From: Phreatobacter sp. | GTDB taxonomy: Bacteria; Pseudomonadota; Alphaproteobacteria; Rhizobiales; Phreatobacteraceae | DNA: 46,772 nt | NCBI RefSeq assembly: GCF_022843985.1 | Contig: NZ_JALHMP010000033.1 | Span: forward strand, 1 to 46,772 | Reading direction: 5' to 3' | Part shown: positions 15,615-23,437 of the stretch, piece after piece | Position numbering within the stretch: the stretch's first letter is position 1 | How the letters are laid out: each line of letters starts with the position of its first letter | Translations under genes and position numbers: made by a program | The notes under the pieces: generated by a model | Told to the model about the DNA's origin: nothing | Databases searched by the model: none | Seen by the model: only the letters and a program-made list of their open reading frames with translations

Positions 15615-16897
15615 GACCTCTCCTCCAGAACTGCGAGAGCAGCAAGCATCAGCGCTGTGATAGGCGCGGTCTTCAGGAGTGCGGCCAGCGGGTCCAACCA
15701 AAGCCATGGCGTAAGGATACTGCCCGCCGCCGCATAGGCCGTGGTGACGGCGATGCCCGCCTGGAGGGCCCGCCGCGTGGTCGGACGCCAGATGATTCCC
15801 GCGCCGACCACGAGGTCAGCGATGCCTCCGCCGGCGACGATCAGGGGCGCAAGCCAACCTGTCCCGGCCTCCCTCATCATCGTGACCCCGCCGCCGAAAC
15901 CTGGCCCGAGCGAAGCAAGGCCAGAGCCGATCCAGAAGAGAACGAGACTAACGAAGATCACGGGTTTGATCATGTAGAGCCGCGCGAACCAGCGGTCCTG
16001 CACCGACGGCGGCCTCGCCTGCAGCACCGCCTCGATCCGTCGGGGAATGATACCTGTCGCTTCGATCCACGCGCGGCTGTCGCTTGCCGCGCCTCGCGCC
16101 ACCTCGACACGCGCCGTAGAGCGCACGGCGGGCCGCCATCCGAACTGGCTCACCGCGTCCCCGAAACGAAATGCGAGGGCAGCGAGAACGTCAGGCACCG
16201 CGACCTCTCGGGCAGGCGGAAGTCCGAGCCAACGCCGGTTCAGCCGGACGAGATCGACGACAGAGAGGGTCTCCGGGCCGGACATGTCCAGCACGACCTG
16301 ACCCGGCCTCCTAAGATCGATGAAGTCGAGCACCGTCTGTACGACATCGTCGAGGGCGACCGGGCGCAGGGGTCCCGTCTCGGGCATAACCGGCAGAAGC
16401 GGCAGACCTGCCAGCCCCCGGATCAGCGCGCTGGCTCCACCGACAGGATGGCCCAGAATTACCGACGGACGCAGGATGACGTAGTCGATACCGCTCGCCA
16501 TGAGGGTGTCATCGCCGGTGCGCTTACTCCGGGAGAATGTGGTGGGGCTTTCGCCGCCGACCCCCATGGCAGAAAAGTGGATAAAGCGCGCCACGCCACT
16601 GCCCTGACAGGCCGCGACGAGCTCTGCGAGGCCCTCCATATGAACGCCGGCAAGGTCGTCGGCCGGACTGTCCTGCAATGCGCCGGCGCAGTTGACCACC
16701 ACTGCGGCGCCACGAAGAACGCCGTGCCAGTCCGACGCGTCGGCGCGGGCGAGATCTATTTGTTGCCAGGCAATAAAACCGACGTTCCGCGGCACTGACC
16801 GAGCGACGCCGGTCACAGTGTACCCCAGCGCCGCGAGCCGCGCGACGATCTCGGTGCCTACCAACCCCGTTGCTCCGACCACAACAATTCGGCTCAC
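15611..16897 (-). CDS. NAD(P)-binding epimerase-like domain fused to DoxX-like membrane domain
   Basis: The product has 428 residues. Residues ~1-290 form an atypical SDR / NmrA-like Rossmann domain starting SRIVVVGATGLVGTEIVARL (GxTGxxG), with IHFSAMGVGG and YVILRPSVILG. Residues ~300-428 carry four membrane helices of DoxX_2 type (VIFVSLVLFWIGSGLASLGP, GGIADLVVGAGIIW, ALQAGIAVTTAYAAAGSIL, ITALMLAALAVL). The classical SDR YxxxK is replaced (TFSRSKRTGD), as in NmrA-like members, so catalysis is uncertain. GTG 16897 is chosen: GGAGG lies seven bases upstream and the Rossmann strand begins at once. No GGAAC box lies upstream on its strand. Confidence 0.85.
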   Translation of the reverse strand: MSRIVVVGATGLVGTEIVARLAALGYTVTGVARSVPRNVGFIAWQQIDLARADASDWHGVLRGAAVVVNCAGALQDSPADDLAGVHMEGLAELVAACQGSGVARFIHFSAMGVGGESPTTFSRSKRTGDDTLMASGIDYVILRPSVILGHPVGGASALIRGLAGLPLLPVMPETGPLRPVALDDVVQTVLDFIDLRRPGQVVLDMSGPETLSVVDLVRLNRRWLGLPPAREVAVPDVLAALAFRFGDAVSQFGWRPAVRSTARVEVARGAASDSRAWIEATGIIPRRIEAVLQARPPSVQDRWFARLYMIKPVIFVSLVLFWIGSGLASLGPGFGGGVTMMREAGTGWLAPLIVAGGGIADLVVGAGIIWRPTTRRALQAGIAVTTAYAAAGSILTPWLWLDPLAALLKTAPITALMLAALAVLEERS

Positions 16898-17179
16898 TTC
16901 ACGCCTCCGCGGGTCCACCGGGAGGGAACGCCGTATCGGAAGCGCTGTGCCAATCTGCTGCACGAAATCTGACCCCTTTTCCGACGAGCTCGTCCGGTAG
17001 CTGCCTGCCTGCTTTGGTCGGTAGGAAGGATGGGGTCTGAAAGGAGATGGCAGCTTTTTGGGGGGCTGCGTCGGTGTTTCGCCAGCTGGAGCGCCGTTGT
17101 TTAGACATGTGCCTGCCAGGGCAGTTAAATTGGCCAGAGCCCGTCACCGGCGTGTCCTGTGGGCGCGCAATATCCAATG

Positions 17180-17204
17180 GGAACCTGGCCGCCGGTGTCG
17201 GGTT
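17180..17204 (+). promoter_or_regulatory. EcfG-type promoter of the DUF892 unit
   Basis: GGAAC 17180-17184, 17-nt spacer, GTT 17202-17204, 25 bp before ATG 17230. The remaining 16898-17179 stretch between divergent genes shows no gene. Confidence 0.78.
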
Positions 17205-17229
17205 GCTCCTGCATCAACGGAGGATTCCC

Positions 17230-17736
17230 ATGCCGCGGACCGAAGACCGCTTGGACCAATGGCTGCGCGATGCCCATGCAATGGAGCAGCAAGCCGTAAA
17301 GATGCTCGACGGCATGGCCGATCGCATCCAGAACTATCCCGACCTCAAGGCCCGCATTACCCGCCACGCGGAGGAGACACGGCTGCAGGCGGCCGCCATC
17401 GCGGATTGCCTGAAGCGGCGTGGCACCGACGTGTCCACGTTGAAAGATATGGCCGGTAAGGTCATGGGCCTGGGCCAAGCCTTTAGCGGCCTCGTCGTCG
17501 GCGACGAGATCATCAAGGGGTCGATGGCCGGCTATACGTTCGAGCACATGGAGATTGCCGCCTACAGGGTGCTGGTCGCCACAGCAGAACGGGCGGGCGA
17601 TATCGAGACGCGGGACGCCTGCCAGGCCATCCTCAAGGAAGAGGAGGAGATGGCCGCTTGGCTCGCAGAGCATCTCGCGCCGACCACGTTGCGGTATCTT
17701 GAGCGCGAGGCGAGCGGCCAGACCGCCAAGCACTGA
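17230..17736 (+). CDS. DUF892 (YciE/YciF) ferritin-like protein
   Basis: A 168-residue all-helical protein: LDQWLRDAHAMEQQAVKMLD, LKARITRHAEETRLQAAAI, YTFEHMEIAAYRVLVATAER and EEEEMAAWLAEHLAPTTLRY. The regularly placed Glu/His residues (EQQ, HAEET, EHMEIAAY, EEEEMAAW) correspond to the di-metal four-helix bundle of YciF-like proteins, which are stress-induced and structurally ferritin-like. ATG 17230 has CGGAGGA five bases upstream. It lies directly after an EcfG-type box and heads a three-gene unit with DUF2243 and a 57-aa ORF. Cytoplasmic; enzymatic or storage role unproven. Confidence 0.9.
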   Translation: MPRTEDRLDQWLRDAHAMEQQAVKMLDGMADRIQNYPDLKARITRHAEETRLQAAAIADCLKRRGTDVSTLKDMAGKVMGLGQAFSGLVVGDEIIKGSMAGYTFEHMEIAAYRVLVATAERAGDIETRDACQAILKEEEEMAAWLAEHLAPTTLRYLEREASGQTAKH

Positions 17737-17791
17737 TGCATCGCGGCGGCGCCGGGCGGTTCCGGCGCCCTTGCGCCACGGGAGACCAGCA

Positions 17792-18280
17792 ATGCAGGAC
17801 GGGAGGTCCTTTCCGAAATCAGCAGGCATCCTGTTCGGGCTTGGGCTCGGCGGCTTCTTCGACGGCATTGTCCTGCATCAGATGCTGCAGTGGCACCACA
17901 TGGTGAGCAGCTGGTATCCCATCACATCGGTGGAGGCCCTGGAGCTGAACACGTACTGGGACGGTGTCTTCCACGCTATCACTTACCTCTTCGTCGTCGC
18001 CGGCCTGTTCATTCTCTGGCGCCATGCCCGCAGAAAGCACCTCACCTGGTCCGGCACGCTACTGATTGGCACCATGCTCATCGGCTTCGGCGCGTTCAAC
18101 CTCGTCGAAGGCATCGTCAACCACCACATTCTCGTGCTGCACCGGGTGAACGAATTGGTTCCCCCTTCGCAGCGGATGGCTTGGGATATCGGCTTCCTGG
18201 TCTGGGGGGCGCTGATGCTGCTGGGCGGCATCGCGCTGACCCGGCGCGGCGACCGGCACATGCGGGAGCGGGCGGCGTGA
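17792..18280 (+). CDS. DUF2243 membrane protein
   Basis: A 162-residue protein with four predicted helices (GILFGLGLGGFFDGIVLHQM, FHAITYLFVVAGLFILW, GTLLIGTMLIGFGAFNLVEG, IGFLVWGALMLLGGIAL). Conserved His and Asp residues lie in FFDGIVLHQMLQWHHM and VEGIVNHHILVLHRVNE, a pattern typical of DUF2243 and suggestive of metal or haem binding; that reading is inference. ATG 17792 has GGGAGA upstream. The gene follows DUF892 by 55 bp with no separate promoter seen and overlaps the next small ORF by GTGA. Confidence 0.85.
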   Translation: MQDGRSFPKSAGILFGLGLGGFFDGIVLHQMLQWHHMVSSWYPITSVEALELNTYWDGVFHAITYLFVVAGLFILWRHARRKHLTWSGTLLIGTMLIGFGAFNLVEGIVNHHILVLHRVNELVPPSQRMAWDIGFLVWGALMLLGGIALTRRGDRHMRERAA

Positions 18281-18450
18281 GAGACCTGTTTGATGACTAT
18301 CTCTCCTCGCAGCTCGGCGTCGCCACCGGCTGGTTATGCTTCCTGATGCTGTTGGTCGCCGGATCTACACCGGTCTGGGGGCGCCTCGCCTTCGGCTTTC
18401 ATCCGACTCTCGATCAGCTGCTCCTCGTCGGCTGTCTGAAACCGGCCTAA
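18277..18450 (+). CDS. 57-aa membrane protein coupled to DUF2243
   Basis: GTG 18277 overlaps the TGA of the DUF2243 gene (GTGA). The product has one clear transmembrane helix (GVATGWLCFLMLLVAG) after an acidic start (RDLFDDYLSSQ), then an amphipathic tail (LAFGFHPTLDQLLLVGCL). No homologue recognised. The tight overlap and the membrane character suggest a small partner subunit of the DUF2243 protein. It ends 14 bp before the next EcfG-type box. Confidence 0.5.
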   Translation: MRDLFDDYLSSQLGVATGWLCFLMLLVAGSTPVWGRLAFGFHPTLDQLLLVGCLKPA

Positions 18451-18463
18451 GCCGGCGCCATTT

Positions 18464-18488
18464 GGAACAGAGCCGCTACCGTCCGGTT
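18464..18488 (+). promoter_or_regulatory. EcfG-type promoter ahead of the decayed dehydrogenase
   Basis: GGAAC 18464-18468, 17-nt spacer, GTT 18486-18488, 25 bp before ATG 18513. The promoter is intact although the gene is not. Confidence 0.72.
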
Positions 18489-18512
18489 GGTTGCGGAACA
18501 CGGGAGCCCGGT

Positions 18513-18969
18513 ATGAAGGCACTGACCTTTGCATGGCAAAGCCGACATGCGATGCGAGAGCGTCCCCGATCCGACCATTCAGGACTGCCGCGACGCCATC
18601 ATCAAGATAATGGCCTGCGCTATCTACAGCTCGGACCTGCACATTTACGGGGGCATCATCCCGGAGATGCAGTCGGGCGACGTCATCGGCCAAGAGTCGA
18701 TGGGCGAGGTCCTCAAGGTCGGCAGGGACAACAAGGCGTTGAAGGTCGGCGACCGGGTCATAGTCCCCTTCACTGTCTCCTGTGGCGAGTTTTTCTTTTG
18801 CCGGCGCGGTTTCTTCTCCAGCTGTAATCGCACCAATCCCAACGCCGCCAAGGCGGAGAAGGAGTGGGGCCACGCACCGGGCGGGCGCACCCTCAAGGAT
18901 GGCCCCGAACTCTACAAGACGTTCCGTGAAAAGAAGGACGGCTGCATCAAGGTCGTCCTGAAGCCCTAA
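18513..18969 (+). pseudogene. Decayed formaldehyde-dehydrogenase-like zinc alcohol dehydrogenase
   Basis: The original start MKALT (18513-18527) is followed by a one-base insertion near 18528; the rest of the protein continues in another frame (HGKADMRCESVPDPTIQDCR, GDVIGQESMGEVLKVG, LKVGDRVIVPFTVSCGEFFF). The catalytic-zinc Cys of the CAICGSD motif is lost (CAIYSSD). After WGHAPGG the sequence jumps to a C-terminal-type end (RTLKDGPELYKTFREKKDG, IKVVLKP), so roughly 240 residues including the Rossmann fold are deleted. It is a non-functional relic of a glutathione-independent formaldehyde-dehydrogenase-like enzyme of about 390 residues. Confidence 0.85.
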
Positions 18970-19123
18970 CGAGCCACGGGAGCTCCTGGACGGCCAGGCG
19001 CATCCGGCATCGGGCTGCAACCCGCGCGGCGCGCCGCCGAGAACGCCTGTGACCTGATCCCTGCCGTTGCTGAGGACCTCTGCCCAGCTCCGGCCAGACT
19101 CGGAGATCCAGCAGCGGCGGATA

Positions 19124-19148
19124 GGAACGCCTGTCCGTCCTCCGGGTT
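19124..19148 (+). promoter_or_regulatory. EcfG-type promoter, FAD/Rieske gene
   Basis: GGAAC 19124-19128, 17-nt spacer, GTT 19146-19148. It is about 170 bp before ATG 19317. The 18970-19316 gap otherwise shows no gene. The sequence around it resembles that at 7235. Confidence 0.7.
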
Positions 19149-19316
19149 GATGGTGGCGCATCGGAGTGGATGGCCGACTATTGCCTCGCTCGGACGCGTC
19201 CCTCGCGAGCCCTGCCGTGCCCGGATGTAAGGTGGGCAGGGCCGCATCGGGGGCACCGAACCGCCGAGCCTTCACGTCCCCAGCGAGTGTTCGGCCCCAA
19301 GGGAGGTTGTGCCGCG

Positions 19317-20858
19317 ATGAACGTGCTTACGGAAAACAGCAACTCGATCTGGATGGACGTGAAGGTGGCCCCGGAAGCAACGCCGCTGACCGCGGACACC
19401 GGGGCCGACGTTGTCGTCGTGGGGAGCGGCATCGCCGGCCTGTCCACCGCCTACGAACTCGTCCTCGCTGGATATTCGGTGGTTGTCCTCGACCGCGGCG
19501 TCATCGCCGGCGGGATGACCGCACGCACCACCGCCCATCTCGCTTCTGTCTGTGACGATGGTCTCTCCGACCTCCTGTCCATGCGGGGGCGCGATCTCGT
19601 CCGCGGCTTCCACACGAGCCAGACCGCGGCAATCGACCGGATCCAGCAAATCCAGGAACGGTTGAAGATCGATTGCAATTTCCGCCGGCTGCCCGCCTTC
19701 CTCTTCCTTGATGCCAGCAGTGACGAAAGCGTGCTCGACGACGAGGTTGCGGCGGCGGCTGAAATCGGTGTCGCGGTGGAACGCGGCGTCGGACTGCCGC
19801 TGCGGGGGCTTGGTGGTCACCCCTGTCTCACCTATCCGCGGCAGGCGACCTTCCACCCGCTGAAATACCTGCGTGGCCTCGCCGAGGCACTCGTGTCGGA
19901 CGGCTGCCGTCTTCATCCCTTCAGTGCCGTCACCGCGGTCGAGGAGGTCGGGGACGAGGTGCGGGTGAAAGTGGCGGGAGGACACGCCGTCACTGCCCGC
20001 CATGCGGTTGTGGCCACTAACTCGCCGATCCACGATCTCGTAGCGATCCACACCAAGCAGGCGCCCTACCGGACCTACGCGATGGGGTTCGAGATCGCGC
20101 CCGGACGGCTGGCCGATGCGCTCTACTGGGACACGGCGGACCCCTACCACTATGTGCGGCTGGACTCGGGCCATACGGAGGGGAACGAGGCCGATATCCT
20201 CATTGTCGGCGGCGAGGACCACAAGTCCGGCGAGGCGGACGACGCGCCGGACCGCTTCGATCGCCTCGATAGGTGGATCCGCGCGCTGCTGCCCGATCTC
20301 GGACCAGAGCGCTTCCGCTGGTCCGGTCAGGTGATGGAGACGCTTGATTATTGCGGCTACATCGGCGCCGATGGCGGCAGCAGCCGCGTCTTTGTCGCGA
20401 CGGGCGATTCCGGGCAGGGCATGACCCATGGCGTCGTGGCGAGCCTCGTCATCGCGGATCTCATCGCCGGGCGATCGTCCCCGTTCGCCGACGTCTATGA
20501 CCCGGACCGCAAGCCAGTGAAGGCGGCGACGACCTACATCAGCGAGAATCTGACCGCAGTGACGAACATGGCGCAATATCTCGCGCCGGGAGAAGTCTCC
20601 TCGGTGGATGAGCTGGAGCCGGGTCAAGGCGCCATCGTTCGCGATGGTCTGAAGAAGATCGCCGCCTATCGGGCGCCGGACGGTACCCTCTTCGAGCGCT
20701 CTGCCGTGTGTACCCATCTCGGCTGCCACCTGGCGTGGAACAGTTTCGAGCTGTGCTGGGATTGTCCGTGCCACGGGTCGCAGTTCGCTCCCGATGGAGC
20801 AGTGCTCAACGGCCCGGCGATCACCCCGCTGGCCGTGGTGGAGCGAGACTCAGCATAG
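19317..20858 (+). CDS. FAD-dependent oxidoreductase with C-terminal Rieske domain
   Basis: The product has 513 residues. The N-terminal DAO-type FAD domain (~25-400) carries the dinucleotide motif VVVVGSGIAGLSTAYELVLA and TARTTAHLASVCDDG. The C-terminal Rieske [2Fe-2S] domain (~420-513) has ligands in CTHLGCHLAW (Cys465) and CWDCPCHGSQF. This fusion is known in predicted oxidoreductases beside glycine/D-amino-acid oxidase-like enzymes; the substrate is unknown. No signal peptide, so cytoplasmic. ATG 19317 has AGGGAGG upstream; an earlier in-frame ATG at 19170 starts close to the promoter and adds 49 unconserved residues. It is followed by a gene with its own stress promoter. Confidence 0.92.
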   Translation: MNVLTENSNSIWMDVKVAPEATPLTADTGADVVVVGSGIAGLSTAYELVLAGYSVVVLDRGVIAGGMTARTTAHLASVCDDGLSDLLSMRGRDLVRGFHTSQTAAIDRIQQIQERLKIDCNFRRLPAFLFLDASSDESVLDDEVAAAAEIGVAVERGVGLPLRGLGGHPCLTYPRQATFHPLKYLRGLAEALVSDGCRLHPFSAVTAVEEVGDEVRVKVAGGHAVTARHAVVATNSPIHDLVAIHTKQAPYRTYAMGFEIAPGRLADALYWDTADPYHYVRLDSGHTEGNEADILIVGGEDHKSGEADDAPDRFDRLDRWIRALLPDLGPERFRWSGQVMETLDYCGYIGADGGSSRVFVATGDSGQGMTHGVVASLVIADLIAGRSSPFADVYDPDRKPVKAATTYISENLTAVTNMAQYLAPGEVSSVDELEPGQGAIVRDGLKKIAAYRAPDGTLFERSAVCTHLGCHLAWNSFELCWDCPCHGSQFAPDGAVLNGPAITPLAVVERDSA

Positions 20859-20882
20859 GAACCGCGCCGGCGGGCAGGGGTT
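20858..20882 (+). promoter_or_regulatory. EcfG-type promoter of membrane gene 20915
   Basis: GGAAC 20858-20862, overlapping the last base of the Rieske gene, 17-nt spacer, GTT 20880-20882, 32 bp before ATG 20915. Confidence 0.75.
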
Positions 20883-20914
20883 TTTCCCTTAACCGACCGA
20901 CCGAGGGAGACACC

Positions 20915-21355
20915 ATGTCGTTTCTGTCCCGGGTCCTGCTAACCGGCACCACCGCCAGCCTCTCATCGGCCGGCCTCCTGGGTGTCCTTGCCAAGGCCGA
21001 GGGCCGCGATCCTGTCCAGCCGGTCAACGCGACCAGCCATTGGCTGCACGGGGAGATCGCCGGCCATTCGAAGGTACTCAACGTGCGGTACACCTTGGTT
21101 GGTTTTGCCAGCCACTACGCCGCGTCGGTCTTCTGGAGCACGGTTTTTCAGCGCTTGCGACAGGCGCGGCCGGACCGCTCGCCGGTACCAGACGCCTTGG
21201 GCGTGACGGCGCTGGCCGCTCTAGTGGACTACGCATTGGTCCCCAAGCGGCTGACGCCCGGATGGGAGTCGGTGGTGTCGCCGGCCTCAATCGCGATCGC
21301 CTATGCCGCCCTGACTCTATCCTTCCTCGCGACCTGCCCGCCGCGGGGCAGATGA
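20915..21355 (+). CDS. Small membrane protein, paralogue of 14619 gene
   Basis: A 146-residue inner-membrane protein. The blocks VNATSHWLHGE, VGFASHYAASVFWSTVFQ and TALAALVDYALVPKRLTPGW match the 14619 product closely along the full length. About four hydrophobic stretches. Invariant His, Trp and Asp residues in TSHW and LVDYA suggest a defined active or binding site, but no function is known to me. ATG 20915 has GAGGGAGA upstream. It probably forms an operon with the next gene, 10 bp downstream. Confidence 0.8.
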   Translation: MSFLSRVLLTGTTASLSSAGLLGVLAKAEGRDPVQPVNATSHWLHGEIAGHSKVLNVRYTLVGFASHYAASVFWSTVFQRLRQARPDRSPVPDALGVTALAALVDYALVPKRLTPGWESVVSPASIAIAYAALTLSFLATCPPRGR

Positions 21356-21365
21356 GAGAGCCCCC

Positions 21366-21869
21366 ATGTCGTTGAACGGTAAGCTCGTCCTTAGCGGCCT
21401 CGCCGGCTTTGTCGCAACGTTGCCGATGACCGCGGCGATGTCGCGGCTGCACGCTCGCCTGCCACGTCGCGAACGTTATCCCCTGCCGCCGCGCGAGATC
21501 GCCGAGAACCTGCCGAAGTTCGGTATGCCCACCTCGGTCGCGACGCTGGCGTATCATTTCCTTTATGGTGCCGCCGCCGGCAGCCTCTATGCCGCACTCT
21601 GTAACAGACGCGATCCCATGACCGGCGCATTGTTCGGCGTCGGCGTATGGGGGGCGAGCTATCTCGGCTGGATTCCGGCGGCGCGAATCCTCACTTTCGG
21701 CAAGCGCCACCCAGCCCGGCGCAACAGCTTGATGCTCGTCTCCCATATTGTATGGGGCGCCACACTGGCGATGAGCCTCAGAGAGCTCGAAGCGGCGCGA
21801 GGCAGCGTCTTTTCTCTGGCCGAGGCTAGCCGCCCCAACCTTCTAGACAGGGCGGATCGCCAAGGTTGA
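21366..21869 (+). CDS. YagU/DUF1440-like membrane protein
   Basis: A 167-residue protein with helices at LVLSGLAGFVATLPMTAAMS, ATLAYHFLYGAAAGSLYAAL, GALFGVGVWGASYLGWIPAA and LMLVSHIVWGATLAMSL. The arrangement of a Gly-rich first helix with PMTAAM, a YHFLYGAxxG helix and a SHIVWG helix is reminiscent of YagU/DUF1440 proteins. In this order such genes often neighbour the TSHW-type membrane family, as here at 10 bp. Function unknown. ATG 21366 starts the first hydrophobic block directly. It shares the promoter at 20858. Confidence 0.65.
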   Translation: MSLNGKLVLSGLAGFVATLPMTAAMSRLHARLPRRERYPLPPREIAENLPKFGMPTSVATLAYHFLYGAAAGSLYAALCNRRDPMTGALFGVGVWGASYLGWIPAARILTFGKRHPARRNSLMLVSHIVWGATLAMSLRELEAARGSVFSLAEASRPNLLDRADRQG

Positions 21870-22674
21870 TAAAGCGGGAGTTGAACTCCGAAACCGACCT
21901 GAACAGAGCGCCCCCGTCATTTGGTCGGCCCGGGACGACGCCGGTTCCTCTCGTTGCTGAGGGATGCCATCACTGCAATGACAGGAATGCCGCGGCGTCA
22001 GCCTTCGGTCTATACAATGCTGAATCGGATCTTCACGGTGACCAAGGGCTTGAGGTAAGCGATAAAGCTCCCCGCTCCATCCCCGGGTTTCCAGCCATTC
22101 CTTCTGGAGCCGCTATCAGGTGGTGGCGACGGGACCCGAACGTGTCAGACTGCGGTGCTACGCCGTCTCCGCTGGTTCGCCTTATCCATCAAATCGTCTC
22201 GCTGCCCGCCGGGCTGACTCTCGACATATGCGTCAGCGCGGATCAACTCCTTTTCGGAACGTCTCGAGCCACCGTCCTTGTGCGGAAAGCCCCCTTGCTG
22301 CTTGCGAGCACCCCTCGCCAGCTCTCCCTGTTTGGGGTCGGAATGGGGCACGCGACCGCTATTGAATCGACGGATCATGTTTGGTCCTCTCTCGCATTCC
22401 CTTGGAAAACAGAACGTCGACATCGATGTTCCCTCGGGGACGGCGGAAAATTGGCAAGGGGCGCTTCAAGATCTTGCAAGCCGAGACTGTCTTTAGGCCT
22501 GATGGTCCCTTGCGATGGGAGACCTCCCCCAAAAATCGGAACTTGTTGCGGCAGGCTGAGTCGAACATCTCGGAGAGGCAAGGGGCGTGCATTCGCTTGG
22601 GACTGCCTGCTGCAGGCTGAACGAGAACGCGCCCCAGGGGCCGGCGCCTCTTCCGGTGCCGAGCACACCGGCGA
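21870..22674. other. Long stretch without a supported gene
   Basis: Open frames cross this region on both strands, but none shows a domain, a plausible start or coding-like composition. It may be the remains of older insertions. A tRNA-like phrase near 22121-22175 does not fold into a tRNA on inspection. Confidence 0.5.
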
Positions 22675-22699
22675 GGAACTGGTTCGTCAGCTGCAAGTT
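22675..22699 (+). promoter_or_regulatory. EcfG-type promoter ahead of the YodC-like gene
   Basis: GGAAC 22675-22679, 17-nt spacer, GTT 22697-22699. The leader to ATG 22841 would be about 130 nt, longer than at the other units, so the assignment to that gene is less certain. Confidence 0.55.
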
Positions 22700-22840
22700 G
22701 GGACCGTCTACACGGTCATGGCGATGAGCAGCCATTTGCAGGAGCGAATAGCAGATTGCCCGGCAGACCAATCGCGAAAGCCGACGAAGTAAACACAAAT
22801 GCCGATAAATCTACCGCGTGGTCGGGAGGAGAGTCAGGTG

Positions 22841-23248
22841 ATGAAATTGCTTTTGGAAGGCTATGCCGAAAAGCAACCCCCGTTGGCGCGGGGGGATTGG
22901 GTCAGAACGCTCACCGGCGGTCCGCCCATGGAAGTTGTGGGTCTGGACATCGATGGCTCCCCGATGTGCAGGTTGAATGGCAAGGTCTACAGCATAAGCT
23001 CGGCGATCCTTCGGCGCGTTGATGAAGTGTCGGCGCACGATGGAAGGCCGCGACGTGGCAGGCCTGTCGGAACCCGTTTGCGGCAGACCCACACGCCAGG
23101 GACAAGCGGTAAGATTTTTTGCACGGCCGATATTGCCGCCATGCGCCGGATCTTTTGCGAAGCCCGGGCACGGCTTTGCTCCAATGGAAATCGCGCATTG
23201 GAGCGGAAACTCGCGTTGGCGATTGTGCGGTCGTGGCCAGAGGTCTGA
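22841..23248 (+). CDS. DUF2158 (YodC-like) N-terminal domain protein
   Basis: About 135 residues from ATG 22841 (GGAGGA about nine bases upstream; ATG 22799 is an alternative). Residues ~15-60 (LARGDWVRTLTGGPPMEVVG, then DGSPMCRLNGKVYSI) fit the small beta domain of DUF2158/YodC proteins (GDxVxLxSGGPxMTVxG). The C-terminal half (ADIAAMRRIFCEARARLCSN, RALERKLALAIVRSWPEV) is helical and I do not recognise it. A basic Arg/Gly-rich linker lies between (GRPRRGRPVGTRLRQ). Function unknown. The nearest promoter is the EcfG-type box at 22675. Confidence 0.6.
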   Translation: MKLLLEGYAEKQPPLARGDWVRTLTGGPPMEVVGLDIDGSPMCRLNGKVYSISSAILRRVDEVSAHDGRPRRGRPVGTRLRQTHTPGTSGKIFCTADIAAMRRIFCEARARLCSNGNRALERKLALAIVRSWPEV

Positions 23249-23437
23249 GCGGGATACGCAGAAGACTGCGACCGCTCCAGTTTCTCGGAGACGCCTTGCT
23301 TGATAGACTAAGCGGACAGTGACTTCTCCGCGAGAGGGCCTGATCGAGATAGTCCATTGGCCATGACCAATCGGTTCCGGCCTTTGTCATCGGCCTTTTG
23401 CGCGGCGGGGAGGTGGCGCGACCACCCCCCGTCTCCG

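Noticed and set aside
16970-16990. TGACCCCTTTTCCGAC, similar to the IS21-like repeat at the left edge
   Set aside because: Only a partial match in inverse orientation, with no second repeat; probably coincidence.
19272-20774. 500-codon minus-strand frame
   Set aside because: Antisense of the FAD/Rieske gene, low-complexity translation without a domain.
22121-22175. tRNA-like phrase (TGGTGGCGACGGGACCCGAA)
   Set aside because: Resembles the minus-strand T-arm end of a tRNA, but no acceptor or anticodon stem pairs on inspection.
21866-22792. 308-codon plus-strand frame
   Set aside because: Composition not protein-like (many Cys, Pro, Trp and Arg without pattern), no ribosome-binding site, and a stress promoter lies inside its end.
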